Assembly (NCBI GenBank): GCA_964399035.1
Contig: CAYNPH010000027.1
Coordinates: 1 to 64,000 of the forward strand
Length of the DNA stretch: 64,000 bases
Source of the DNA: WAOL01 sp964399035
Lineage (GTDB): Archaea; Thermoproteota; Thermoprotei_A; Sulfolobales; NBVN01
Reading direction: 5' to 3'
Positions 1 through 8,567 of the stretch are shown piece by piece; position 1 is the first letter of the stretch, and each line of letters opens with the position of its first letter. The translations under genes were made by a program, and so were the position numbers. The notes below the pieces were generated by a model. The model was not told the origin of the DNA. It saw only the letters and a program-made list of their open reading frames with translations, and made no database searches.

Positions 1-408
1 ATCGTGAAGGGAGGCGACCTAACCACACAGAACCTCAAACTACCATCGAACGTAAGCGTCACGGTCTTAGGCGGCGACGTGAACATGGACGCAGCCATGG
101 AGAAGCTAAGCAACCTGAACTTCACGGTTAAAGGCGGCGACGCCCTAGCTGACATACTGGTTAAGGACGTGAATCACGGTGCCTCAATGAATACTTCAGT
201 CCTCGGGGGCGACGCACACATCACGCTACGCGTCCCAAAGAACACGAAGGTAGTGAGGGGCGAGATCCGGGCGGCTGGAGGCGACGTGGGTGTGGATGTG
301 GATGAATCGCTCGGCGGTGTCGGCGAGGGCGCGAGGACATTAGTGATTAACGCTAAGGTAGTGGGCGGTGACGCGTCAATAACGGTGCTCCCGAACACTA
401 GTAAGTAA
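1..408 (+). CDS. GGD-repeat protein, C-terminal part (gene cut by window edge)
   Basis: The frame is open at the first base of the window, so the start lies outside; only the last 135 or so residues are visible. The stretch carries at least five regularly spaced Gly-Gly-Asp motifs, each followed by short alternating hydrophobic residues. This is the pattern of a right-handed beta-helix or stacked-sheet protein of the DUF4097/toastrack kind. No membrane segment or catalytic motif is visible in this part. Function is unknown; a surface-exposed or envelope-stress adhesin-like role is inference. The stop at 406-408 is followed by a long gene-poor stretch. Confidence 0.6.
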   Translation: MVKGGDLTTQNLKLPSNVSVTVLGGDVNMDAAMEKLSNLNFTVKGGDALADILVKDVNHGASMNTSVLGGDAHITLRVPKNTKVVRGEIRAAGGDVGVDVDESLGGVGEGARTLVINAKVVGGDASITVLPNTSK

Positions 409-960
409 AGCCCCTACATCCAGCCCTTAAAATTTGGGGGAACAAGGCACTGTAGCGGGTAGAGCGAATAACTTTTTCCGTAACGATTACTCCTTCCGTA
501 GCAATGCACACAAAATTCCGCTGGGTGATAGAAGTCTACGCAGTCAAGGTTGAGCAAGGCAGGGTAAGTCAGTGGCTTAGACCAAGTAAAGCTCGGCGAG
601 GCCACGTACAAGTAATGAAGCCCGTCCCCTCCCTCTACACCCCAAATAACGAACCCTAGCGAAGCCAAGTAAGCTCTGCATACGTAACGTAATGAATAAG
701 CTTAATGATCGACCGATTCACTAAGTTAAGCATCCTAACTAAATTAAAACACCTGCCTTCCAGCGGGACCTCACCGCTTGTTGTCGTGGGTTTTAGAGGG
801 TGTGAACGGTAAGTTACCTTTGAGTCTGTTTTCGTTAACGTCATTCTAACCTAATGATTGATGTCATAGATAGAAAGTAGTTATTACTAGGGGATAGGAC
901 ATAAAAGTATCGATACATATTTATACTCGTTTCTATAAAACGAGGATTGGTGATTCTCTC
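409..960. other. Gene-poor intergenic stretch
   Basis: I see no convincing gene here. Two small minus-strand open frames (414-668 and 656-844) have no ribosome-binding site, no promoter and no recognisable domain. They may be remnants of a decayed gene. The last 60 bases hold the promoter of the gene starting at 961. Confidence 0.5.
919..927 (+). promoter_or_regulatory. TATA-box-like promoter of the gene at 961
   Basis: The AT-rich run atttatact sits about 38 bases ahead of the ATG. A transcript starting about 26 bases downstream would have a leader of roughly a dozen bases. Confidence 0.4.
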
Positions 961-2208
961 ATGCTTTCTCCTATAAGAAACAAGAGGAGGTTGATAGTAC
1001 TACTTAGTGCGCTAATACTATTTATCCTTGCAGTAAGCTTCCTCCCTGCAATGTATGCGTGGTGGGTTAGTCCGTGGAGGCAGGGGGTAACACTGCACGT
1101 TAAGTTAATTGATGATGAAGGGAGGGTCGTGCCCTACGCGTTAGTTAGGGTGTTCCTTCTCACCGATAATGGGCCGGTCTTACTCGCGTCCTCAGGAACT
1201 TACCGTTGTGGTGAGGCCGTTCTCCACGTGTTCGTGCCTAGGGTCGGCGACGGTTTCATGCTGGTGCCCCAGAGAGTAGCTGATTCTTGGGGGGATAAGC
1301 CAACGTACACGCTGATCGAGGATACTCGGAAGCCTATCTATGCTTCAGTGAACCTAGAGGTATTTGCCGTGGGGCTTAGTCCTGAAGGAAAGATGGTGGG
1401 TGTGCGGGTATTTTCGTTGGATCCAACGTACATGAAGTGGCCTGAAGATAGCGCAAGCATAACCGTCAAGATGTGGAGGGTTCCGAGCCTGAACACCTTA
1501 AACAGTAACGGAAGTGAAACACCGTTGGTACGCGGGAAGATGGAGTCAGGGTCGGGCATAACGAGTGAGGTAAGCTGGTGGCAGTACACACCAATACTGA
1601 AGTACGGCGCGTGGGACGGGATCAAGGAATGGTACAATATCAGAATAGGCTCTAAGGTGGAGATAGAATCGAAGACACGTGCCTGCGTTATGTACTGCGA
1701 ACCGTGGAGGTCTGCGGGCTCCACACAGGTAACCATAGATAGGGGCCTAACTGGAGGTTACCTGACAGGGGAACTCGTGAGGACTCTGTACGCGGAATTT
1801 AAGTACGTCGACTTCACTTACTGTGACACCTTCGCCGGTATCTGCGAGGAAACAGTGTACGCTGCGGACACCGGCATGGACTTCCCTAAGTACGAGTACC
1901 TAGATGAAAGCTGGGACGGTCACCTACCCTCCTCACCCTACGTGTACTACACCGACGTCGGCGAGACGGGGAGGATAGCGATCTTGGGCGGATACCATTG
2001 GGATCTCTCAGTAACGGTGGGTGTGAACGTAGGTGGGGAACCATCAGTCACGTTAGGTGTTACCTTCGTCAAGGTTTCTAACCCAACGTCCTTCCTGTAC
2101 ATTAAGGGAGAAGAGGGATACGGCAACACGATAAAGACCGCAAGCGTTCACGGTCCCGGTAAGGGTTCCTACGTGGTAACCTACAGTAACTGGGTCAGGT
2201 GGGGCTAG
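961..2208 (+). CDS. Membrane-anchored extracellular protein of unknown function
   Basis: The 415-residue product begins with a positively charged stretch (residues 1-10) and one hydrophobic segment (about 11-33), which reads as a signal anchor or uncleaved signal peptide. The remainder is hydrophilic, rich in Tyr, Trp, Gly and Val, with a beta-sheet-like pattern, and contains several Cys that could form disulfides outside the cell. The first folded part (about 45-105) resembles an Ig-like or carboxypeptidase-regulatory-like sandwich (VTLHVKLIDDEGRVVPYALV), a pattern common in archaeal surface proteins. No catalytic motif was recognised. The ATG is preceded by a good TATA-like sequence. A surface or S-layer-associated role is inference. 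Confidence 0.6.
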   Translation: MLSPIRNKRRLIVLLSALILFILAVSFLPAMYAWWVSPWRQGVTLHVKLIDDEGRVVPYALVRVFLLTDNGPVLLASSGTYRCGEAVLHVFVPRVGDGFMLVPQRVADSWGDKPTYTLIEDTRKPIYASVNLEVFAVGLSPEGKMVGVRVFSLDPTYMKWPEDSASITVKMWRVPSLNTLNSNGSETPLVRGKMESGSGITSEVSWWQYTPILKYGAWDGIKEWYNIRIGSKVEIESKTRACVMYCEPWRSAGSTQVTIDRGLTGGYLTGELVRTLYAEFKYVDFTYCDTFAGICEETVYAADTGMDFPKYEYLDESWDGHLPSSPYVYYTDVGETGRIAILGGYHWDLSVTVGVNVGGEPSVTLGVTFVKVSNPTSFLYIKGEEGYGNTIKTASVHGPGKGSYVVTYSNWVRWG

Positions 2209-2262
2209 CCTAGAAATTGATTTTTAGTGAAGAAATTGAGTGGGGATCCACCCTAGGTAAGG

Positions 2263-2739
2263 TCATGACTTAGCCTTAACCCACTTCCTGCACTTACTTA
2301 ACACTAAGTCAACAACTCTCCTCGCGTCTCCTGCCCTTGCTGACTTGGTGGCTTCCTCGTAAAGCTCTCTTAGGCTCTCAACGCTTACTGGTAGGCTCGC
2401 TAGGCTTGCGTAGTGCTTAAGCTCGTACACGTGCTCGTCTATGGAGTGAGTTGCTAAGCCTAACCTCTCGGAAACCACTAGCTCCAGAACCCTCGCCGCT
2501 ATCTCATCAACGCACTCTCCTAAGTCACCCTCATGGATTAGGCGGTCGAACTCCGGGTAAGAGGTTCTGAGGGCGGCGTGCGCTAACTCGTGAACGGCTA
2601 TGTGCAGCGTCTCCCTAAGCACCTCCCTCACCAGGTCCGCGGGTATGGGCTTGCCGGTGATTCTGGTTAGTTCCTCGTAGGTAGCTAGGATCCCCTTAAC
2701 GACGTCCTCAGCGATCACGCTGATGTCGCCAGAACCCAC
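2263..2739 (-). CDS. Small putative zinc metalloprotease (HExxH protein)
   Basis: This 158-residue soluble, mostly helical protein contains HELAH at residues 50-54, matching the HExxH zinc-binding and catalytic motif. An acidic pair (Asp78-Glu79) follows about 25 residues later in a second helix and could supply the third ligand, as in minigluzincin-like peptidases. The spacing and the short length fit a minimal single-domain metallopeptidase, but no family was firmly recognised and the motif could be fortuitous in a helical protein. Start is GTG. It lies back to back with the wHTH gene at 2839, separated by 99 bases, so the two could share regulation. Confidence 0.5.
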   Translation of the reverse strand: MGSGDISVIAEDVVKGILATYEELTRITGKPIPADLVREVLRETLHIAVHELAHAALRTSYPEFDRLIHEGDLGECVDEIAARVLELVVSERLGLATHSIDEHVYELKHYASLASLPVSVESLRELYEEATKSARAGDARRVVDLVLSKCRKWVKAKS

Positions 2740-2838
2740 AGCTGCACCCGGATAGTTGGGTGGTGTAGTATATTTTTGTTGTGACCGGGAGCCAGCCTTG
2801 TCAACTTCACTTTACAAGCGTTCTTAAAGAGAACGGGG

Positions 2839-3549
2839 ATGAAGGTAACCGTGGTGGGTGCGGTGCTGAAGGATGAGGTCGTGATTCGCGCGGTAGCCAG
2901 TGAGTACCGCAGGAAGGTGCTCGAGCACCTGCTAAGTAATGGTGCGTCAACGTACACGGAGTTAATGCGTGCTTCAGGATTAGAGGAGAGCGGTAAGTTC
3001 GCGTACCACTTAAGGAGGCTCGTCGCCGCAGGACTAATTAGGCAGGGGGTCGACGGCAAGTACCGCTTAACGAGTAGGGGACGGAAGGTTGCCGCGATGC
3101 TTAAGGAGGAGGAGCTCGACCCACCAACGGTTCTCGACACGCTGTCTGAATTCAATAAGTCGTACAACGTGAGGAGATTCGTGTACGGGTCGGTAGGGAT
3201 AGGCGTTGGTCTCTGGTACCTAGTGTGTGGCTCCATAATGACCTTGACATCCGTGCTTGGGGTTCCGGCGAAGCTCGAGGTGGTTGGGACAACGTACTAC
3301 GTATTGTTTAACCCGGCGGTAACGGGGTTAATTGCGGCCGCGGGTCTCGCCGCCCTGCTAATGGGCTTTAAGTTGCTTAGCACGGAATTCCCGGAAGCCT
3401 CAGCGCTTCAGATAGTGATGATGCAGAGATACACGACATTCCTGCTTTTGAGGTCAGCATACTTGAGAACGTACCTAACGGTGTACCTTATCGCGGCTCT
3501 GACCTTCATAGCTCTCACATGGTTCGCCATCGTGCCGTACCCGAGGTAG
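2839..3549 (+). CDS. Winged-helix regulator with C-terminal membrane domain
   Basis: Residues about 15-90 form an ArsR-type winged helix: a helix-turn-helix (YTELMRASGLEESGKFAYHL) followed by a wing (GKYRLTSRGRKVAAML). This is the typical archaeal fold for DNA binding. Residues 110-236 contain about three hydrophobic segments (near 115-140, 150-175 and 210-232), so the regulator is probably membrane tethered. Such wHTH-plus-membrane proteins are frequent in Thermoproteota and are thought to sense envelope or small-molecule signals. The target is unknown; the divergent HExxH gene at 2263-2739 is the nearest candidate. Confidence 0.65.
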   Translation: MKVTVVGAVLKDEVVIRAVASEYRRKVLEHLLSNGASTYTELMRASGLEESGKFAYHLRRLVAAGLIRQGVDGKYRLTSRGRKVAAMLKEEELDPPTVLDTLSEFNKSYNVRRFVYGSVGIGVGLWYLVCGSIMTLTSVLGVPAKLEVVGTTYYVLFNPAVTGLIAAAGLAALLMGFKLLSTEFPEASALQIVMMQRYTTFLLLRSAYLRTYLTVYLIAALTFIALTWFAIVPYPR

Positions 3550-3590
3550 CATTAACGTCATCGCTAACTATGTCGGTGGCTCAACCTATG

Positions 3591-4193
3591 TTAAGGGTGG
3601 CAGGGGAACTCATGAAGCATTTTTGCTGGGCTTATGCTTAACTCCTTAGCGAGCTTCACGCTCCCGCCGCTCGACTCGTACATAGGGACGTAGCTCCAGT
3701 CATACTTCACGTACTTGACCGTGTCGAGACTGGCGAATTTCGGAATCAAGGTTGTTCCGTTGCTCGCCACCTTAGGCTTAAGCTCGAACCACACCTTGGA
3801 ATACTCAAATTCACCGATAAGCATGAATACGAACACGTTATGACCGTCGATAGGTTTGCTGAGCTCGACCTTCACGATAGACATGGGTATTGCTGGGGGA
3901 ACTCCTAACTCGTTCACTAATTTCTTAGCTATCTGAAGGCACGTCGCGTTGGTTTGAACGTCGCAGAACTTGAAGTTAGCGTTAACGCTCTTCAACCAAG
4001 TCCTGTACCTGTCGCAGTGCGGGCACCCATGCGCACCGTACACGCACACGGCCACGTTGTCCGGGAATGAAGAATTAGTGCTCCCGCCCCCACCACTCAT
4101 GAATGAGTAGTACGCAACCACAGCAACGGCAATGGCGGCGACGCCCACTAAGATCAGCATCCACAGGTGCTCCCTCCTCAAGGCATTAAGCAC
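3591..4193 (-). CDS. Membrane-anchored thioredoxin-fold protein (CPHC)
   Basis: The 200-residue protein has one N-terminal membrane segment (about 11-32), then a Gly/Ser linker and a thioredoxin-like domain facing outside. The active-site-like CPHC motif is at residues 57-60, in the DsbA/thioredoxin/glutaredoxin class of thiol-disulfide oxidoreductases. A conserved-type cis-proline region (GVPPAIPMS) lies near residue 100. Likely role: making, isomerising or reducing disulfides in exported proteins, in line with disulfide-rich archaeal surface proteins. No VKOR or CcdA partner is adjacent. The substrate is unknown. Confidence 0.65.
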   Translation of the reverse strand: MLNALRREHLWMLILVGVAAIAVAVVAYYSFMSGGGGSTNSSFPDNVAVCVYGAHGCPHCDRYRTWLKSVNANFKFCDVQTNATCLQIAKKLVNELGVPPAIPMSIVKVELSKPIDGHNVFVFMLIGEFEYSKVWFELKPKVASNGTTLIPKFASLDTVKYVKYDWSYVPMYESSGGSVKLAKELSISPAKMLHEFPCHP

Positions 4194-4242
4194 CTTAGAT
4201 ACATTATGTTTAGTCTTAATAATTGTAAGTACCGCGGCGCGA

Positions 4243-4938
4243 TCACCGCGGGAGGATGCTTAGGAGTAGGAGGGGCGCCATCGTTAACGCGAGCGCAAGG
4301 AATGGTGAGTCCTCCCACGCACTTGACGCGAGCAGGATGGTTACGATGAATGACCAAGCACCAGCGACGCCCACTAAGACGTACGTTAGGCGCTCCCGCA
4401 AACGCGTGTCAGCATGCCTAAGCACGTACCTAAGCACGAGGTATGAGGCGCTCACGGCGAAGCCAACCCTAACCAGTGGAGGCGGCGTCAACCACCAGTA
4501 CATCCTAACGTTAACTAAGCACGCAAAGTAGTACCATGGAGGGAAGCCGTAGGCCAGTACTGCCTCCAGCAGCGCCTCGCTCACGACGTACGAGATAATG
4601 AAGGAAGCCACGGAGGTTGCGGCACCCCCCTCCCCCATAAGGTGGAGGGTGAGAAAGCCCAGGACCAGTGCCGACAATGAGGTCCCAGCGAGCGCGGAGG
4701 AGCCGGTAATTAGTGCTAGGAAGCCTAACGCAAGCCACAGAACGAACACTAAGGCGTGAGGCGACAGGCGCCGCAACCCCTTCCTCACCGCTAGGTAAGG
4801 CACGCCAGCACCGAGCGCCGCACCCCCAGCAACCCCCAAGGCGTAGGTGGTCCCCCCAACAACCATGCCCGCAGCTAGGGCGGTTAGCGGGGCCGCAAAC
4901 AGCAGTAGCGAGTCAGTGTATGACCGCATGCGTAGCAC
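4243..4938 (-). CDS. Polytopic membrane protein of the MoxR operon
   Basis: The product is 231 residues long and almost entirely hydrophobic, with about seven membrane spans and short loops. No transporter or enzyme motif was recognised. It is the last gene of a five-gene run; its start overlaps the end of the DUF58 gene by 26 bases, which implies translational coupling and a shared job. Membrane proteins in this position in MoxR-DUF58 clusters are thought to hold a complex assembled by the MoxR chaperone, but that is inference. Confidence 0.55.
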   Translation of the reverse strand: MLRMRSYTDSLLLFAAPLTALAAGMVVGGTTYALGVAGGAALGAGVPYLAVRKGLRRLSPHALVFVLWLALGFLALITGSSALAGTSLSALVLGFLTLHLMGEGGAATSVASFIISYVVSEALLEAVLAYGFPPWYYFACLVNVRMYWWLTPPPLVRVGFAVSASYLVLRYVLRHADTRLRERLTYVLVGVAGAWSFIVTILLASSAWEDSPFLALALTMAPLLLLSILPR

Positions 4939-6304
4939 CCCTCGCGGAGAGGAAAGCTTCTATCGCGCGGGTCCTAAGGGCGTTGGGCCTCGCCAGAATG
5001 AAGTCCCCGCCACCCACTACCACGGCCCGAATAATCTTGCTTAACCTCTTCCTCTCGGATTCAGCGATGTCGCTAATCACGGGCATCACCTCACCTGGAA
5101 CGCGTGCGGACGCGTACGCTACGGTGTCGGGAATGATGAATATCGGCATTACCTGAAGCGCCCTGAGAGCCTTAACCATGTCCTCAACTTCCTTAGCACT
5201 TAAGCAGCTGAGCGGGGAGAGTACGAGTACGAGGGTGCCCCGCTTAACGTACCTCCCCACAACGTCCGGGAGCCACCTGATCCTACATTCCTGAGTGGGT
5301 TGCACCTCCTCTAAGTACCTGAGCGTTGAGTAGATGTAGTCAAGCCTCTTTGTCGGCGGTAGCGAGAGGGATGGGGAGCTAGCTATGAAGAACCCGACGG
5401 CGTCCCCGTATCGCTGGGCTAAGTGAACGATGCTTCCAGCAGCATCCACCATGTCGTCTATGAGTCTCCTCCCCCTAGAGTACTCGAAGGCCGTGACCGA
5501 GGACGGGTCAACAGCTATGAACACGTCCCTCTCCGACTCAAACAACATCTCCTTAACTAGGGGGGCACCCCTAACGTTGCGGGCGCTGGACGGCCAGTGA
5601 ATGAACCTAACGTCATCGCCTGGAACGTACTCCCTTAGCTCCACGAAGTCTCCGACCCCGCCCTTAACCATTACGGGGTGACCGCCCGGTGAAGGGTACC
5701 TAGCTCTGGGTGGGGGAACGCGCACTAACTCAGCGTAGAAGGTTGGGACGGCGTCGAAGCTACGTAGCGTCACGGGCGGCAACACGTACTCATAAACAAT
5801 AAGTCCTAGGGGAGAGGGTGCCGTCACGGAGACCGGGCCCAGCACGTGCGTACCTCGGTAGAGCGGCTTAACAAGGTACTCAAGCCTCACGTAACCCCTC
5901 CCTCGACTCACTAACTCCCCCTTAACCTCGGCGACCCTCAAGTCAACAGTGTCGCGAACCTCAATCACTAACTTCCCCTCACCCCTCCCCCTAACCCACG
6001 CCTCAACCACCACCCGCCCAGCACTCCCAAGGACCACGCGCTTCGGGAAAGTCGTTAACCTTAAGGACGCCCTAGAACCTAAGGCATCACTCAACAAGGC
6101 AAGCGTGTCGATAAGTACGAGCATGCTTAGAAAGGACGAGAACGTTATGAACTCAACCCTCCTGAAAACAGCTCCGAATAGACCGGTGAGTAGCGCTAAC
6201 GTAATCGTTAATGCTCCCGGCGACGTGAGCTTAGCTCTCCTGCGTATTGACTCTATGACCTCACCTAGGTACGGGGACCGACTCAAGGATCTCACGCACG
6301 ACAC
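4913..6304 (-). CDS. DUF58 domain protein (MoxR partner, vWA-like)
   Basis: The 463-residue protein has two N-terminal membrane spans (about 30-80), a beta-rich middle part, and the DUF58 signature around residues 218-240 (REYVPGDDVRFIHW). This is followed by a von Willebrand A-like region with a DxS start (IAVDPSS), a degenerate metal-site motif. DUF58 proteins are regular partners of MoxR AAA+ ATPases and are probably the clients or adaptors on which MoxR acts. The gene overlaps the upstream moxR by 44 bases and the downstream membrane gene by 26, so the three are translated together. Confidence 0.8.
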   Translation of the reverse strand: MSCVRSLSRSPYLGEVIESIRRRAKLTSPGALTITLALLTGLFGAVFRRVEFITFSSFLSMLVLIDTLALLSDALGSRASLRLTTFPKRVVLGSAGRVVVEAWVRGRGEGKLVIEVRDTVDLRVAEVKGELVSRGRGYVRLEYLVKPLYRGTHVLGPVSVTAPSPLGLIVYEYVLPPVTLRSFDAVPTFYAELVRVPPPRARYPSPGGHPVMVKGGVGDFVELREYVPGDDVRFIHWPSSARNVRGAPLVKEMLFESERDVFIAVDPSSVTAFEYSRGRRLIDDMVDAAGSIVHLAQRYGDAVGFFIASSPSLSLPPTKRLDYIYSTLRYLEEVQPTQECRIRWLPDVVGRYVKRGTLVLVLSPLSCLSAKEVEDMVKALRALQVMPIFIIPDTVAYASARVPGEVMPVISDIAESERKRLSKIIRAVVVGGGDFILARPNALRTRAIEAFLSARGATHAVIH

Positions 6305-7238
6305 CGATCAACGCCTTATACGTCCATAACGGCTCCTTACTGTAGGAACTAACCAGCACTTCAGGCCTGAGCACTAACCTGTGGTTAATCACGTCAGGGA
6401 AGACGTCCCTAACGTCGTCAGGGATCACGTAGTCACGCCCTTCACTAACGGCGGCGTGAGCGCGTGAAGCGTAGAACAGGTGGACAGCGGCGCGCGTGGA
6501 CGCACCTAAGACCAGGGAGGGGTTCTCCCTCGTAGCCCTAACAAGATCAATAATGTACTTCATGACGGCGTCACTGACCTTAACGTTCTTCACAGCCTCC
6601 CTAAACCTAAACACGTCTTCCCTCCTAAGAACCTGCTCGATATTCAACTCCTCACCGTGAAGCGCTTTCTTCCTCAGCACCTCAACCTCCTCCTCCGCGC
6701 TAGGGTAAGGCGTGACGACCCTGAATGTGAACCTATCTAACTCGGCTTCCGGCAGGGGGTAGACGCCCTCGGTCTCCACGGGGTTCTCAGTTGCTATGAC
6801 CATGAACGGCTCTGGTAAGCGGTAAGTCCTGCCAGCCACAGTCACCTGCCCCTCCTGCATGGCCTCAAGCAACGCGGCCTGCGTCCTCGGAGGGGTTCTG
6901 TTTAGCTCGTCAGCGAGGAGGATGTTCGTGAATACGGGGCCTCGCCGGAACTCGAACTCCATGGTTTTCTGGTTGTAGACGAGCGTGCCTAGAATGTCGC
7001 TTGGGAGTAGGTCAGGCGTTAGCTGCACGCGCTTGAAGTCAAGGCCGAGGGTGGCGGCGAAGGCCTTAGCCACGTAGGTCTTAGCGGTTCCGGGCACCCC
7101 CTCCACTAAGACATGCCCTCCAATGAGTAGGGCTTCAAGGAACCTTTGAAGCACGTGCTCCCTACCAACAATGTATTCTCCGACGACCGAGCAGACGCTG
7201 TTGAAGGCGTCGGCCAGCTCCTTCACTTCATTAGACAT
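6261..7238 (-). CDS. MoxR family AAA+ ATPase
   Basis: The protein is 325 residues long, the usual MoxR length. It has a Walker A motif GVPGTAKT at residues 47-54, a Walker B ending LLADE at 107-111, the family segment NRTPPRTQAALLEAMQEG, a sensor 1 Asn in IATENP near 150, and a C-terminal lid with an arginine sensor. MoxR ATPases act as chaperones that assemble or activate complexes, often by inserting metals or remodelling vWA proteins. The neighbouring DUF58 protein is the expected partner. It overlaps the genes on both sides. Confidence 0.9.
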   Translation of the reverse strand: MSNEVKELADAFNSVCSVVGEYIVGREHVLQRFLEALLIGGHVLVEGVPGTAKTYVAKAFAATLGLDFKRVQLTPDLLPSDILGTLVYNQKTMEFEFRRGPVFTNILLADELNRTPPRTQAALLEAMQEGQVTVAGRTYRLPEPFMVIATENPVETEGVYPLPEAELDRFTFRVVTPYPSAEEEVEVLRKKALHGEELNIEQVLRREDVFRFREAVKNVKVSDAVMKYIIDLVRATRENPSLVLGASTRAAVHLFYASRAHAAVSEGRDYVIPDDVRDVFPDVINHRLVLRPEVLVSSYSKEPLWTYKALIGVVREILESVPVPR

Positions 7239-7681
7239 TTATGAATCTCCTCCGACCACTTACGGAATTCCACGCATTCGTCAAATACTTTTTCCTCGTC
7301 ACCACACCCCCTCAGAACCTTAAGGAAGGTGAGGTACGCACCCACACCTTTCCTGACCCCAAGCCGCGCCACAAGCTTGATCAGGATCCTAGCCTTCGTG
7401 GCGGGCCCCACGGAATACATCATGCCCCTACTCACCAGCGTCACCCCGGTTAACTTACCTAGCACCTCAACGTACTTCAGCGCGGCATGCCTCCACAGGG
7501 CTTTAGGGTTACCGACTATCGAGAGGAAGTCATCACCTAGTGGGGGCTTAATAACGATGTTCGTGAGGGGTTTCGCCTGAGTGAAGCAGCACTTACTCAT
7601 GAGGAACGCCACTACCCTATACAGTGTGACCAGCGTTACTGCGAGGGCAACCACGTCAAGTAACAGGTTCATTCCCACCAC
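7223..7681 (-). CDS. Unknown membrane-anchored protein of the MoxR operon
   Basis: This 152-residue protein has one N-terminal hydrophobic segment (about 4-28) and a basic helical domain facing, probably, the cytoplasm. Five Cys residues are spread along the chain but not in a recognisable metal-binding pattern. No family was recognised. It overlaps moxR by 16 bases and the DUF4129 gene by 26 bases, so it belongs to the same operon. A scaffold role in the MoxR system is inference. Confidence 0.55.
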   Translation of the reverse strand: MVGMNLLLDVVALAVTLVTLYRVVAFLMSKCCFTQAKPLTNIVIKPPLGDDFLSIVGNPKALWRHAALKYVEVLGKLTGVTLVSRGMMYSVGPATKARILIKLVARLGVRKGVGAYLTFLKVLRGCGDEEKVFDECVEFRKWSEEIHKCLMK

Positions 7682-8489
7682 CAGCGCTCCTCAAAACCCT
7701 CCTAGCCTCCTCAAGCCACTCCCTCCTCAACTCCTTGCTGGCGAAGCGCCATAGCTCGTAGTAGCGGACCGTATTCACGGCGCTTGCCTTGAGGTCTTCG
7801 CTCATCTCACCATAGTACCTCCTAACTAACTGAAGGATCTCCCTGTGAGTTATTACGTCGGGCTTACGCCCCGTTACCTTCGCTAGCCTAGCGGCCAGTA
7901 CCTTAACAGCCCTCACGAGCTCGTTTTCTGGGGATGTGGTGCCTAAGACCCTAAGGCTCCCGCCGTCCTCCCTACCCTCACTTCTGCGTGCGTGTCTACC
8001 GAGCACGTTCACACCCCTACCCGCTGACGCCCTCCTCCGGATGAGCGTGACGTAAGCGCCGAGGACAGCTAGTGAGGCTGAAGCAATTATCGCTACAGGC
8101 AAGAGCGTGTTCTCCCTACCGGTGCTCGAGGCCGTCATATTGCGTGGTTGCTCGGGCGGGAGGGTGAAGAGGCTGGAAAGCCACGCGAAGAACCCTTTAA
8201 TCCTATCTATTAGTGCTTGGAGGAAGCCTGCCTTGGGTTTGAGCTTAGGTAACCTTACCTTAAGTATCCATGGTATGCTGACGTTATTCTTCCCTGTAGG
8301 CATACCCGTTGTCGTGGTGACTGTTTCCTCCTGCCCCGGTATGTGCGGTGTGGTGGAACCGATTATTGGGGCAATGAAGGTCGTGGTTGTGCTGGTTTTC
8401 TCGGCTGGCGGCGGGCTCCAGAGCATGGAAACAACTACGAATATTGCCAGCACGAGCGCTAAGACCGCGGTGTTCCCGTCCTTAAGCAT
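7656..8489 (-). CDS. DUF4129-type membrane protein, first gene of the MoxR operon
   Basis: The 277-residue product has an N-terminal signal anchor (about 7-25), a Thr- and Pro-rich external part (to about 125), a second membrane span (about 131-150), and a cytoplasmic helical tail. The tail pattern (THREILQLVRRY ... YYELWRFASKE) matches DUF4129, a domain regularly found with MoxR, DUF58 and transglutaminase-like genes. No transglutaminase domain is present in this cluster. A TATA-like sequence lies about 40 bases ahead of the ATG. It probably forms a membrane complex with the four downstream products. Confidence 0.65.
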   Translation of the reverse strand: MLKDGNTAVLALVLAIFVVVSMLWSPPPAEKTSTTTTFIAPIIGSTTPHIPGQEETVTTTTGMPTGKNNVSIPWILKVRLPKLKPKAGFLQALIDRIKGFFAWLSSLFTLPPEQPRNMTASSTGRENTLLPVAIIASASLAVLGAYVTLIRRRASAGRGVNVLGRHARRSEGREDGGSLRVLGTTSPENELVRAVKVLAARLAKVTGRKPDVITHREILQLVRRYYGEMSEDLKASAVNTVRYYELWRFASKELRREWLEEARRVLRSAGGGNEPVT

Positions 8490-8567
8490 TCGGGCGACCG
8501 TGAAGACTTACGTGTGGTTGGTAAAATCCTTTCGTAAGCTCATGGTTAAGGAGTGGTGTTTTGGACC

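Noticed and set aside
414..844. Two minus-strand open frames of 84 and 62 codons
   Set aside because: No promoter, no ribosome-binding site and no recognised domain; kept only as a possible gene remnant.
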